A stretch of DNA of 25,353 nt. It comes from Saccoglossus kowalevskii (taxonomy: Eukaryota > Hemichordata > Enteropneusta > Harrimaniidae). Position numbers and translations under genes: made by a program. Shown piece by piece: positions 17,250-25,140 of this stretch. How positions within the stretch are numbered: the first letter of the stretch is position 1; every line of letters starts with the position of its first letter. The notes below the pieces were generated by a model, which worked only from the letters and a program-made list of their open reading frames with translations, was not told where the DNA came from and made no database searches. The DNA lies in the NCBI RefSeq assembly GCF_000003605.2, contig NW_003148752.1:1-25353 (forward strand), read 5' to 3'.

Positions 17250-17368
17250 GCCTACTGCCAAACCATTGCAGAATACACCAGTTCTCGTCCGATCACTGAA
17301 GTTAAGCTGCATCGGGCATGGTTAGGACTTGCACGGGAGACCGGCTGGGAATACCACGTGCAGTAGGC
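17250..17368 (+). rRNA. 5S rRNA: 5S rRNA copy 81 (class B)
   Basis: It has G69A, T77G and T85C but keeps T59, showing that T59C is separable from the linked set. A C spacer follows. Confidence 0.91.
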
Positions 17369-17465
17369 CCATCAACATTTTTATTACACATTACATTCTA
17401 ACTTTTTCCCATGATTTTTTGCCCAAACGAAGCATTAAAAAACATACAATTCGGACGAATATTCA

Positions 17466-17584
17466 GCCTACTGCCAAACCATTGCAGAATACACCAGTTC
17501 TTGTCCGATCACTGAAGATAAGCTGCATCGGGTGTGGTTAGTACTTGCATGGGAGACCGGCTGGGAATACCACGTGCATTAGGC
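17466..17584 (+). rRNA. 5S rRNA: 5S rRNA copy 82 (class C)
   Basis: Differences are C37T, T53A, C68T and G114T. C68T gives a U-G pair with G109. The spacer reads CCAAACGAAG and TTATTACACATT. Confidence 0.89.
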
Positions 17585-17680
17585 TCATCAACATTTTTAT
17601 TCCACCGTAAATACTAACTTTTTCCCGGGATTTTTGCCTAGCCAAAACATTAATTGAAATCCAATTCCGACGAATATTCA

Positions 17681-17799
17681 GCCTACTGCCAAACCATTGC
17701 AGAATACACCAGTTCTCGTCCGATCACTGAATATCTGCTGCATCGGGCGTGGTTAGTACTTGCATGGGAGACCGGCTGGGAATACCACGTGCAGTAGGC
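17681..17799 (+). rRNA. 5S rRNA: 5S rRNA copy 83 (H/B chimeric spacer)
   Basis: The spacer starts as H (CCGTAAATACTAAC, CCCGGGA) and ends as B (AAAACATTAATTG), placing an exchange around 17640. Box A has the triple plus A56T (GAATATCTGC). The terminator after it is interrupted (ACATTGTTATTCC). Confidence 0.87.
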
Positions 17800-17896
17800 T
17801 GATGAACATTGTTATTCCACCGTACATACTAACATTTTCCCGGGATTTTTTGCCTAGCCGAAGTATTAAATTACATCCAATTCCGACGAATATTCA

Positions 17897-18015
17897 GCCT
17901 ACAGCCAAAACATTGCAGAATAAACCAGTTCTCGTCCGATCACTGAAGTTAAGCTGCATCGGGCGTTGTTAGTACTTGCATGGGAGACTGGTTGGGAATA
18001 CCACGTGCAGTAGGC
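17897..18015 (+). rRNA. 5S rRNA: 5S rRNA copy 84 (class A)
   Basis: Differences are T7A, C14A, C27A, G71T, C93T and C96T. Confidence 0.88.
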
Positions 18016-18112
18016 TCGTCAACATTTTTATTCCACCGTACATACTAACTTTTTTCCGGGATTTGTTGCCTAGCCGAAGTATTAAATTACATCCAATTCC
18101 GACGAATATTCA

Positions 18113-18231
18113 GCCTACTGTCAAACCATTGCAGAACACACCAGTTCTCGTCCGATCACTGAATATCAGCTGCATCGGGCGTGGTTAGTACTTGCATGGG
18201 AGACCGGCTGGGAATACCACGTGCAGTAGGC
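18113..18231 (+). rRNA. 5S rRNA: 5S rRNA copy 85 (class H)
   Basis: It has C9T, T25C and the box A triple. Its spacer has CGTACATAC and GATTTGTTGCC, features borrowed from A and I spacers. Confidence 0.89.
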
Positions 18232-18328
18232 TCATCAACATTTTTATTCCACATTACATACTAACTTTTATCCATGATTTTTTGCCTATCCGTAGCAGTA
18301 AATGACATCCAATTCCGACGAATATTCA

Positions 18329-18447
18329 GCCTACTGCCAAACCATTGCAGAATACACCAGTTCTCGTCCGATCACTGAAGTTAAGCTGCATTGGGCTTGG
18401 TTAGTACTTGCATGGTAGACCAGCTGGGAATACCACGTGCAGTAGGC
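18329..18447 (+). rRNA. 5S rRNA: 5S rRNA copy 86 (class E')
   Basis: Differences are C64T, G69T, G88T and G94A. Confidence 0.89.
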
Positions 18448-18544
18448 TTATCAACATTTTTATTCCACCGTACATAAGAAAATTTTCCGGGGATTTTTTG
18501 CCTAGCCAAAGCGTTAAACCACAGGCAATTCTGACGAATATTCA

Positions 18545-18663
18545 GCCTACTGTCAAACCATTGCAGAACACACAAGTTCTCGTCCGATCACTGAATTTTA
18601 GCTGCATCGGGCGTGGTTAGTACTTGCATGGGAGACCGGCTTGGAATATCACGTGCAGTAGAC
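18545..18663 (+). rRNA. 5S rRNA: 5S rRNA copy 87 (class F)
   Basis: Differences are C9T, T25C, C30A, G52T, A55T, G98T, C105T and G118A. C105T and G118A are shared with copy 22, which also leads into a J spacer. Confidence 0.85.
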
Positions 18664-18760
18664 TCATCAACATTTTTATTCCACGTTACATAATAACTTT
18701 TACCAATGATTTTTTGCCTAGCCGTAGCATTAAATGACATCCAAATCCGACGAATATTCA

Positions 18761-18882
18761 GCCTACTGCCAAATCATTGCAGAATACACCAGTTCTCGTC
18801 CGATCACTGAAGTTAAGCTGCATCGGGCGTGTAGTACTGCATGGGAGACGGGCTGCGGGCTGGGAATACACGTGCAGTAGGC
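18761..18882 (+). rRNA. 5S rRNA: 5S rRNA copy 88 (class J), 7-base duplication and indels
   Basis: The gene is 122 bp. GGGCTGC is duplicated around 94-100 (GGGCTGCGGGCTGGG) and four single bases are lost nearby. It keeps the 74-80 segment apart from two of these losses. The dense damage makes sequence error likely. Confidence 0.72.
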
Positions 18883-18978
18883 TGATGAACATTTTTATTC
18901 CACGTACATACTAACATTTTACCGGGATTTTTTGCCTAGCCGAAGTATTAAATTACATCCAATTCCGACGAATATTCA

Positions 18979-19097
18979 GCCTACTGCCAAACCATTGCAG
19001 AATACAGCAGTTCTCGTCCGATCACTGAAGTTAAGCTGCATCGGGCGTGGTTAGTACTTGCATTGGAGACCTGCTGGGAATACCACGTGCAGTAGGC
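18979..19097 (+). rRNA. 5S rRNA: 5S rRNA copy 89 (class A)
   Basis: It lacks the usual A marks C14A and C27A and instead has C29G, G86T and G94T, as in copies 74 and 104. A G spacer follows, as it does for those two. Confidence 0.9.
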
Positions 19098-19194
19098 TCA
19101 TCAACATTTTTATTCCAAAATACCTACTATCTTTTTCCCGTGATTTTTTGCCTAGCCGAAGCATTAAATGAAATCAATTCCCGACAAATATTCA

Positions 19195-19313
19195 GCCTAC
19201 TGCCAAACCATTGCAGAATACACCAGTTCTCGTCCGATCACTGAAGCTAAGCTGCATCGGGCGTGGTTAGTACTTGCATGGGAGACGGGCTGGGAATACC
19301 ACGTGCAGTAGGC
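19195..19313 (+). rRNA. 5S rRNA: 5S rRNA copy 90 (class G)
   Basis: Differences are T53C and C93G. The spacer has private changes (ATACCTAC, AAATCAATTCCCGAC). Confidence 0.92.
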
Positions 19314-19410
19314 TGATGAACATTTTTATTCCACCGTACATACTAACATTTTACCGGGATTTTTTGCCTAGCCGGAGTATTAAATTACATGCAATTCCGA
19401 CGAATATTCA

Positions 19411-19529
19411 GCCTACTGCCAAAACATTGCAGAATAAACCAGTTCTCGTCCGATCACTGAAGTTAAGCTGCATCAGGAGTGGTTAGTACTTGCATGGGAG
19501 TCCTGCTGGGGATGCCACGTGCAGCAGGC
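19411..19529 (+). rRNA. 5S rRNA: 5S rRNA copy 91 (class A), box C damage
   Basis: Differences are C14A, C27A, G65A, C68A, A91T, G94T, A101G, A104G and T115C. Many are unique to this copy. The terminator after it is shortened to T4 (CATTTTGATTCC). Confidence 0.83.
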
Positions 19530-19626
19530 TTATCAACATTTTGATTCCACCGTACATACTATCTTTTTCCCTTTATTATTTGCCTAGCCGAAACATTAAT
19601 TGTAATCCAATTCCGACGAATATTCA

Positions 19627-19745
19627 GCCTACTGCCAAACCATTGCAGAATACACCAGTTCTCGTCCGATCACTGAAGTTAAGCCGCATCGGGCATGGTT
19701 AGGACTTGCACGTGAGACCGGCTGGGAATACCACGTGCAGTAGGC
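19627..19745 (+). rRNA. 5S rRNA: 5S rRNA copy 92 (class B)
   Basis: It has T59C, G69A, T77G, T85C and G87T, with the spacer variant CCCTTTATTATTTGCC, matching copy 60. Confidence 0.89.
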
Positions 19746-19842
19746 CCATCAACATTTTTATTCCACATTACATTCTAACTTTTTCCCATGATTTTTTGCC
19801 TAGACGAAGCATTAAATGACATAAAATTCGGACGAATATTCA

Positions 19843-19961
19843 GCCTACTGCCAAACCATTGCAGAATACAGCAGTTCTCGTCCGATCACTGAAGTTAAGC
19901 TGCATCAGGCGTGGTTAGTACTTGCATAGGAGACCTGCTGGGAATACCACGTGCAGTAGGC
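19843..19961 (+). rRNA. 5S rRNA: 5S rRNA copy 93 (class C)
   Basis: Differences are C29G, G65A, G86A and G94T. Confidence 0.89.
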
Positions 19962-20058
19962 TTATCAACATTTTTATTCCACCATACATACTATCTTTTT
20001 CCCGGGATTTTTTGCCTAGCCGAAGCATTAATTGAAATCCAATTCCGACAAATATTCA

Positions 20059-20177
20059 GCCTACTGCCAAACCATTGCAGAATACACCAGTTCTTGTCCG
20101 ATCACTGAAGTTAAGCTGCATCGGGCGTGGTTAGTACTTGCTTGGGAGACCGGCAGGGAATACCACGTGCATTAGGC
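20059..20177 (+). rRNA. 5S rRNA: 5S rRNA copy 94 (class G variant)
   Basis: Differences are C37T, A84T, T97A and G114T. It is the only G copy not followed by an A spacer; a D spacer follows. Confidence 0.89.
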
Positions 20178-20275
20178 TCATCAACATTTTTATTCCACCG
20201 TAAATTACTAACTTTTTCCCGGGATTTTTTGCCTAGTCGAAGTACTAAAATACATCCAATTCCGACGAATATTCG

Positions 20276-20392
20276 GCTACTGCCAAGCCATAGCAGAATA
20301 CATCAGTTCTAGTCCGATCACTGAAGTTAAGCTGCATCGGCGTGGTTAGTACTTGCATGGGAGACGGGCTGGGAATACCACGTGCAGTAGGT
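20276..20392 (+). rRNA. 5S rRNA: 5S rRNA copy 95 (class D), 5' deletion
   Basis: It has the class D one-C loss plus a second loss in the GGG of 65-67. Substitutions are A13G, T18A, C29T, C37A, C93G and C119T. C119T turns the terminal G-C pair into G-U. Confidence 0.79.
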
Positions 20393-20489
20393 TGATGAAC
20401 ATTTTTATTCCACCGTACATACTAACATTTTCCCGGGATTTTTTGCCTAGCCGAAGTATTAAATTACATCCAATTCCGACGAATATTCA

Positions 20490-20608
20490 GCCTACTGCCA
20501 AACCATTGCAGAATACACCAGTTCTCGTCCGATCACTGAAGTTAAGCCGCATCGGGCATGGTTAGGACTTGCATGGGAGACCGGCTGGGAATACCACGTG
20601 CATTAGGC
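20490..20608 (+). rRNA. 5S rRNA: 5S rRNA copy 96 (class A)
   Basis: It lacks C14A and C27A and has T59C, G69A, T77G and G114T. T85 is the consensus base, so the linked set stops between 77 and 85 and the copy joins an H spacer. This marks an exchange inside the gene. Confidence 0.89.
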
Positions 20609-20705
20609 TCATCAACATTTTTATTCCACCGTAAATACTAACTTTTTCCCGGGATTTTTTGCCTAGCCGAAGTATTAAATTACATCCAATTCCGACGAAT
20701 ATTCA

Positions 20706-20824
20706 GCCTACTGTCAAACCATTGCAGAACACACCAGTTCTCGTCCGATCACTGAATATCAGCTGCATCGGGCGTGGTTAGTACTTGCATGGGAGACCGG
20801 CTGGGAATACCACGTGCAGTAGGC
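20706..20824 (+). rRNA. 5S rRNA: 5S rRNA copy 97 (class H)
   Basis: It has C9T, T25C and the box A triple, and begins the first half of a local four-unit duplication (offset 865 bp). Confidence 0.9.
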
Positions 20825-20922
20825 TCATCAACATTTTTTATTCCACATTACATACTAACTTTTATCCATGATTTTTTGCCTATCCGTAGCAGTAAATGAC
20901 ATCCAATTCCGACGAATATTCA

Positions 20923-21041
20923 GCCTACTGCCAAACCATTGCAGAATACACCAGTTCTCGTCCGATCACTGAAGTTAAGCTGCATTGGGCTTTGTTAGTA
21001 CTTGCATGGTAGACCGGCTGGGAATACCACGTGCAGTAGGC
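20923..21041 (+). rRNA. 5S rRNA: 5S rRNA copy 98 (class E')
   Basis: Differences are C64T, G69T, G71T and G88T. The extra G71T doubles the helix V damage. Confidence 0.88.
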
Positions 21042-21138
21042 TTATCAACATTTTTATTCCACCGTACATACCAAAATTTTCCGGGGATTTTTTGCCTAGC
21101 CAAAGCGTTAAACCACAGGCAATTCTGACGAATATTCA

Positions 21139-21257
21139 GCCTACTGTCAAACCATTGCAGAACACACCAGTTCTCGTCCGATCACTGAATTTAAGCTGCA
21201 TCGGGCGTGATTAGTACTTGCATGGGAGTCCGGCTGGGAATACCACGAGCAGTAGGC
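21139..21257 (+). rRNA. 5S rRNA: 5S rRNA copy 99 (class F)
   Basis: Differences are C9T, T25C, G52T, G72A, A91T and T110A. Confidence 0.88.
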
Positions 21258-21354
21258 TTATCAACATTTTTATTCCACCGTAAATACAAACTTTTTCCCG
21301 GGATTTGTTGCCTAGCCGAAGTATTAAATTACATCCAATTCCGACGAATATTCA

Positions 21355-21473
21355 GCCTACTGCCAAAACATTGCAGAATAAACCAGTTCTCGTCCGATCA
21401 CTGAAGTTAAGCTGCATCGGGCGTTGTTAGTACTTGCATGGGAGACCGGCTGGGAATACCACGTGCATTAGGC
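21355..21473 (+). rRNA. 5S rRNA: 5S rRNA copy 100 (I/A chimeric spacer)
   Basis: The spacer begins as I (AAATACAAAC, GATTTGTTGCC) and ends as A or H (GAAGTATTAAATTAC). The gene has the A marks C14A and C27A with G71T and G114T. Confidence 0.89.
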
Positions 21474-21570
21474 TCATCAACATTTTTATTCCACCGTAAA
21501 TACTAACTTTTTCCCGGGATTTTTTGCCTAGCCGAAGTATTAAATTACATCCAATTCCGACGAATATTCA

Positions 21571-21689
21571 GCCTACTGTCAAACCATTGCAGAACACACC
21601 AGTTCTCGTCCGATCACTGAATATCAGCTGCATCGGGCGTGGTTAGTACTTGCATGGGAGACCGGCTGGGAATACCACGTGCAGTAGGC
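21571..21689 (+). rRNA. 5S rRNA: 5S rRNA copy 101 (class H)
   Basis: It has C9T, T25C and the box A triple; duplicate of copy 97. Confidence 0.9.
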
Positions 21690-21787
21690 TCATCAACATT
21701 TTTTATTCCACATTACATACTAACTTTTATCCATGATTTTTTGCCTATCCGTAGCAGTAAATGACATCCAATTCCGACGAATATTCA

Positions 21788-21906
21788 GCCTACTGCCAAA
21801 CCATTGCAGAATACACCAGTTCTCGTCCGATCACTGAAGTTAAGCTGCATTGGGCTTGGTTAGTACTTGCATGGTAGACCGGCTGGGAATACCACGTGCA
21901 GTAGGC
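21788..21906 (+). rRNA. 5S rRNA: 5S rRNA copy 102 (class E')
   Basis: Differences are C64T, G69T and G88T; duplicate of copy 98 without G71T. Confidence 0.9.
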
Positions 21907-22003
21907 TTATCAACATTTTTATTCCACCATACATACCAACATTTTCCGGGGATTTTTTGCCTAGCCAAAGCGTTAAACCACAGGCAATTCTGACGAATGT
22001 TCA

Positions 22004-22122
22004 GCCTACTGTCAAACCATTGCAGAACACACCAGTTCTCGTCCGATCACTGAATTTAAGCTGCATCGGGCGTGGTTAGTACTTGCATGGGAGACCGGCC
22101 TGGAATACCATGTGCATTAGGC
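22004..22122 (+). rRNA. 5S rRNA: 5S rRNA copy 103 (class F)
   Basis: An F-type first half (C9T, T25C, G52T) joins the 3' end of the deletion family (T97C, G98T, C108T, G114T) without the 74-80 deletion. A K spacer follows. The exchange point lies between 52 and 97. Confidence 0.89.
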
Positions 22123-22219
22123 TCATCAACATTTTTATTCCACCATACATACTAACTTTTTCCCGGGATCTTTTGCCTAGCCGAAGTATTAAATTACATC
22201 CAATTCCGACGAATATTCA

Positions 22220-22338
22220 GCCTACTGCCAAACTATTGCTGAATACAGCAGTTCTCGTCCGATCACTGAAGTTAAGCTGCATCGGGCGTGGTTAGTACTT
22301 GCATTGGAGACCTGCTGGGAATACCACGTGCAGTAGGC
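22220..22338 (+). rRNA. 5S rRNA: 5S rRNA copy 104 (class K)
   Basis: Differences are C15T, A21T, C29G, G86T and G94T; partner of copy 74. Confidence 0.88.
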
Positions 22339-22435
22339 TCATCAACATTTTTATTCCAAAATACATACTATCTTTTTCCCGTGATTTTTTGCCTAGCCGA
22401 AGCATTAATTGAAATCCAATTCCGACAAATATTCA

Positions 22436-22554
22436 GCCTACTGCCAAACCATTGCAGAATACACCAGTTCTCGTCCGATCACTGAAGCTAAGCTGCATCG
22501 GGCGTGATTAGTACTTGCATGGGAGACGGGCTGGGAATACCACGTGCAGTAGGC
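22436..22554 (+). rRNA. 5S rRNA: 5S rRNA copy 105 (class G)
   Basis: Differences are T53C, G72A and C93G; third member of the set with copies 1 and 75. Confidence 0.92.
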
Positions 22555-22651
22555 TGATGAACATTTTTATTCCACCGTACATACTAACATTTTACCGGGA
22601 TTTTTTACCTAGCCGAAGTATTAAATTACATCCATTTCCGACGAATTTTCA

Positions 22652-22770
22652 GCCTACTGCCAAAACATTGCAGAATAAACCAGTTCTCGTCCGATCACTG
22701 AAGTTAAGCTGCATCGGGCGTGGTTAGTACTAGCATGGGAGACCGGCTGGGAATACCACGTGCAGTAGGC
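22652..22770 (+). rRNA. 5S rRNA: 5S rRNA copy 106 (class A)
   Basis: Differences are C14A, C27A and T81A. The upstream palindrome is changed to GAATTTTC and CCAATTCC to CCATTTCC. Confidence 0.91.
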
Positions 22771-22867
22771 TTATCAACATTTTTATTCCACCGTACATAC
22801 TATCATTTTCCCTTGATTTTTTGCCTAGCCAAAACATTAATTGAAATCCAATTCCGACGAATATTCA

Positions 22868-22986
22868 GCCTACTGCCAAACCATTGCAGAATACACCAGT
22901 TCTCGTCCGATCACTGAAGTTAAGCCGCATCGGGCATGGTTAGGACTTGCACGGGAGACCGGCTGGGAATACCACGTGCAGTAGGC
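22868..22986 (+). rRNA. 5S rRNA: 5S rRNA copy 107 (class B)
   Basis: It has T59C, G69A, T77G and T85C, as copy 3 but with G49 intact. Confidence 0.91.
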
Positions 22987-23083
22987 CCATCAACATTTTT
23001 ATTCCACATTACATTCTAACTTTTTCCCATGATTTTTTGCCCAGACGAAGCATTAAAAGACATACAATTCGGACGAATATTCA

Positions 23084-23202
23084 GCCTACTGCCAAACCAT
23101 TGCAGAATACACCAGTTCTCGTCCAATCACTGAAGTTAAGCTGCTTCGGGCGTGGTTAGTACTTGCATGGGAGACCGGCTGGGAATACCACGTGCAGTAG
23201 GC
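23084..23202 (+). rRNA. 5S rRNA: 5S rRNA copy 108 (class C), near consensus
   Basis: Only G42A and A62T separate it from the consensus, so it is a candidate functional copy. Confidence 0.93.
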
Positions 23203-23299
23203 TCATCAACATTTTTATTCCACATTACATAATAACTTATACCCATGATTTTTTGCCTAGGCGTAGCATTAAATGACATCAAATTCCGTCGAATATTCA

Positions 23300-23418
23300 G
23301 CCTACTGCCAAACCATTGCAGAATACACCAGTTCTCGTCTGATCACTGAAGTTAAGCTGCATTGGGCGTGGTTAGTACTTGCATGGGAGACTGGCTGGGA
23401 ATACCACGTGCAGTAGGC
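23300..23418 (+). rRNA. 5S rRNA: 5S rRNA copy 109 (J-like spacer)
   Basis: Differences are C41T, C64T and C93T. The spacer mixes J and E features (CATTACATAATAAC, AGGCGTAGCATTAAATGAC). Confidence 0.91.
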
Positions 23419-23515
23419 TGATGAACATTTTTATTCCACCGTACATACTATCTTTTTCCCTTGATTTTTTGCCTAGCCGAAACATTAATTGAAATCCAAT
23501 TCGGACGAATATTCA

Positions 23516-23634
23516 GCCTACTGCCAAACCATTGTATAATACACCAGTTCTTGTCCGATCACTGAAGTTAAGCTGCATTGGGCGTGGTTAGTACTTGCAT
23601 GGGAGACCGGCTGGGAATACCACGTGCATTAGGC
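23516..23634 (+). rRNA. 5S rRNA: 5S rRNA copy 110 (A/B chimeric spacer)
   Basis: The spacer starts as A (TGATGAAC) and continues as B (CCCTTGATT, AAACATTAATTG), with a C-like TTCGGACG end. The gene has C20T, G22T, C37T, C64T and G114T. Confidence 0.88.
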
Positions 23635-23731
23635 TCATCAACATTTTTATTCCACCGTAAATACTAACTTTTTCCCGGGATTTTTTGCCTAGCCGAAGTA
23701 TTAAATGACATCCAATTCCGAAGAATATTCA

Positions 23732-23850
23732 GCCTACTGTCAAACCATTGCAGAACACACCAGTTCTCGTCCGATCACTGAATATCAGCTGCATCGGGCG
23801 TGGTTAGTACTTGCATGGGAGACCGGCTGGGAATACCACGTGCAGTAGGC
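23732..23850 (+). rRNA. 5S rRNA: 5S rRNA copy 111 (class H)
   Basis: It has C9T, T25C and the box A triple. The spacer has AAATGACATCC and CGAAGAATATTC. Confidence 0.9.
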
Positions 23851-23947
23851 TCATCAACATTTTTATTCCACATTACATACTAACTTTTATCCATGATTTT
23901 TTGCCTATCCGTAGCAGTAAATGACATCCAATTCCGACGAATATTCA

Positions 23948-24066
23948 GCCTACTGCCAAACCATTGCAGAATACACCAGTTCTCGTCCGATCACTGAAGT
24001 TAAGCTGCATTGGGCTTGGTTAGTACTTGCATGGGAGACCGGCTGGGAATACCACGTGCAGTAGGC
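23948..24066 (+). rRNA. 5S rRNA: 5S rRNA copy 112 (class E')
   Basis: It has C64T and G69T but keeps G88, unlike most E' genes. Confidence 0.91.
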
Positions 24067-24163
24067 TTGTCAACATTTTTATTCCACCGAACATACAAAC
24101 ATTTTCCGGGGATTTTTTGCCTAGCCAAAGCGTTAAACCACAGGCAATTCTGACGAATATTCA

Positions 24164-24282
24164 GCCTACTGTCAAACCATTGCAGAACACACCAGTTCTC
24201 GTCCGATCACTGAATTTAAGCTGCATCGGGCGTGGTTAGTACTTGCATGGGAGACCGGCTAGGAATATCACGTGCAATAGGC
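24164..24282 (+). rRNA. 5S rRNA: 5S rRNA copy 113 (class F)
   Basis: Differences are C9T, T25C, G52T, G98A, C105T and G114A. A J spacer follows. Confidence 0.88.
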
Positions 24283-24379
24283 TCATCAACATTTTTATTC
24301 CACGTTACATACTAACTTTTACCCATGATTTTTTGCCTAGCCGTAGCATTAAATGACATCCAATTCCGACGAATATTCA

Positions 24380-24492
24380 GCCTACTGCCAAATCATTGCA
24401 GAATACACCAGTTCTCGTCCGATCACTGAAGTTAAGCTGCATCGGGCGTGGTTTGCATGGGAGACTGGCCTGAAATACCATGTGCATTAGGC
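24380..24492 (+). pseudogene. 5S rRNA copy 114 (class J), 6-base internal deletion
   Basis: GGTTAGTACTTGC reads GGTTTGC, a loss of six bases where the other family members lose seven. Also C14T, C93T, T97C, G98T, G100A, C108T and G114T. The one-base difference may be a later change or an error. Confidence 0.79.
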
Positions 24493-24590
24493 TCATCAAC
24501 ATTTTTTATTCCACCATACATACTAACTTTTTCCCGGGATTTTTTGCCTAGCCGAAGCATTAAATTACATCCAATTCCGACGAATATTCA

Positions 24591-24709
24591 GCCTACTGCC
24601 AAACCATTGCAGAATACACCAGTTCTCGTCCGATCACTGAAGTTAAGCTGCATCGGGCGTGGTTAGTACTTGCATGGGAGTCCGGGTGGGAATACCACGT
24701 GCATTAGGC
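24591..24709 (+). rRNA. 5S rRNA: 5S rRNA copy 115 (class K)
   Basis: Differences are A91T, C96G and G114T. The upstream terminator is T6. Confidence 0.9.
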
Positions 24710-24806
24710 TCATCAACATTTTTATTCCACCATAAATACTAACATTTTCCCGGGATTTTTTGCCTAGCCGAAGTACTAAATTACATCCAATTCCGACGAA
24801 TATTCG

Positions 24807-24924
24807 GCTACTGCCAAATCATAGCAGAATACACCAGTCCTCGTCCGATCACTGAAGTTAAGCTGCATCGGGCGTGGTTAGTACTTGCATGGGAGACCGG
24901 CTAGGAATACCACGTGCAGTAGGC
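24807..24924 (+). rRNA. 5S rRNA: 5S rRNA copy 116 (class D), 5' deletion
   Basis: It has the class D one-C loss, C14T, T18A, T34C and G98A; partner of copy 5. Confidence 0.82.
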
Positions 24925-25021
24925 TCATCAACATTTTTATTCCACATTACATACTAACTTTTACCCATGATTTTTGGCCTATCCGTAGCAGCAAATGACA
25001 TCCAATTCCGACGAATATTCA

Positions 25022-25140
25022 GCCTACTGCCAAACCATTGTAGAATACACCGGTTCTCGTCCGATCACTGAAGTTAAGCTGCATTGGGCTTGGTTAGTAC
25101 TTGCATGGGAGACCGGCTGGGAATACCACGTGCAGTAGGC
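25022..25140 (+). rRNA. 5S rRNA: 5S rRNA copy 117 (class E)
   Basis: Differences are C20T, A31G, C64T and G69T; partner of copy 6. The spacer keeps the shortened GATTTTTGGCC and CAGCAAATGAC of that copy. Confidence 0.9.

Larger units (their letters stand above)
20609..22122 (+). repeat. Duplicated H-E'-F block, offset 865 bp
   Basis: 20609-21257 and 21474-22122 have the same class order, T6 position and gene marks. The first copy differs by G71T in its E' gene and by the 3' end of its F gene. An I/A chimeric unit separates them. Confidence 0.8.

Noticed and set aside
3140-18575. Minus-strand open frames (at 3140-3346, 4005-4190, 4438-4623, 10212-10454, 18381-18575).
   Set aside because: They are antisense readings of the same 5S units and have no start context or similarity of their own.
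143-24666. Dozens of 61-114 codon open frames on the + strand, many starting MHGRPAGNTTCSR or MVSTCMGDRLG.
   Set aside because: They start inside box C of one 5S gene and run through the spacer into the next gene. Because 216 is divisible by three, the same frame recurs in each unit. There is no protein-level constraint, and the frames vary exactly as the RNA gene and spacer do.
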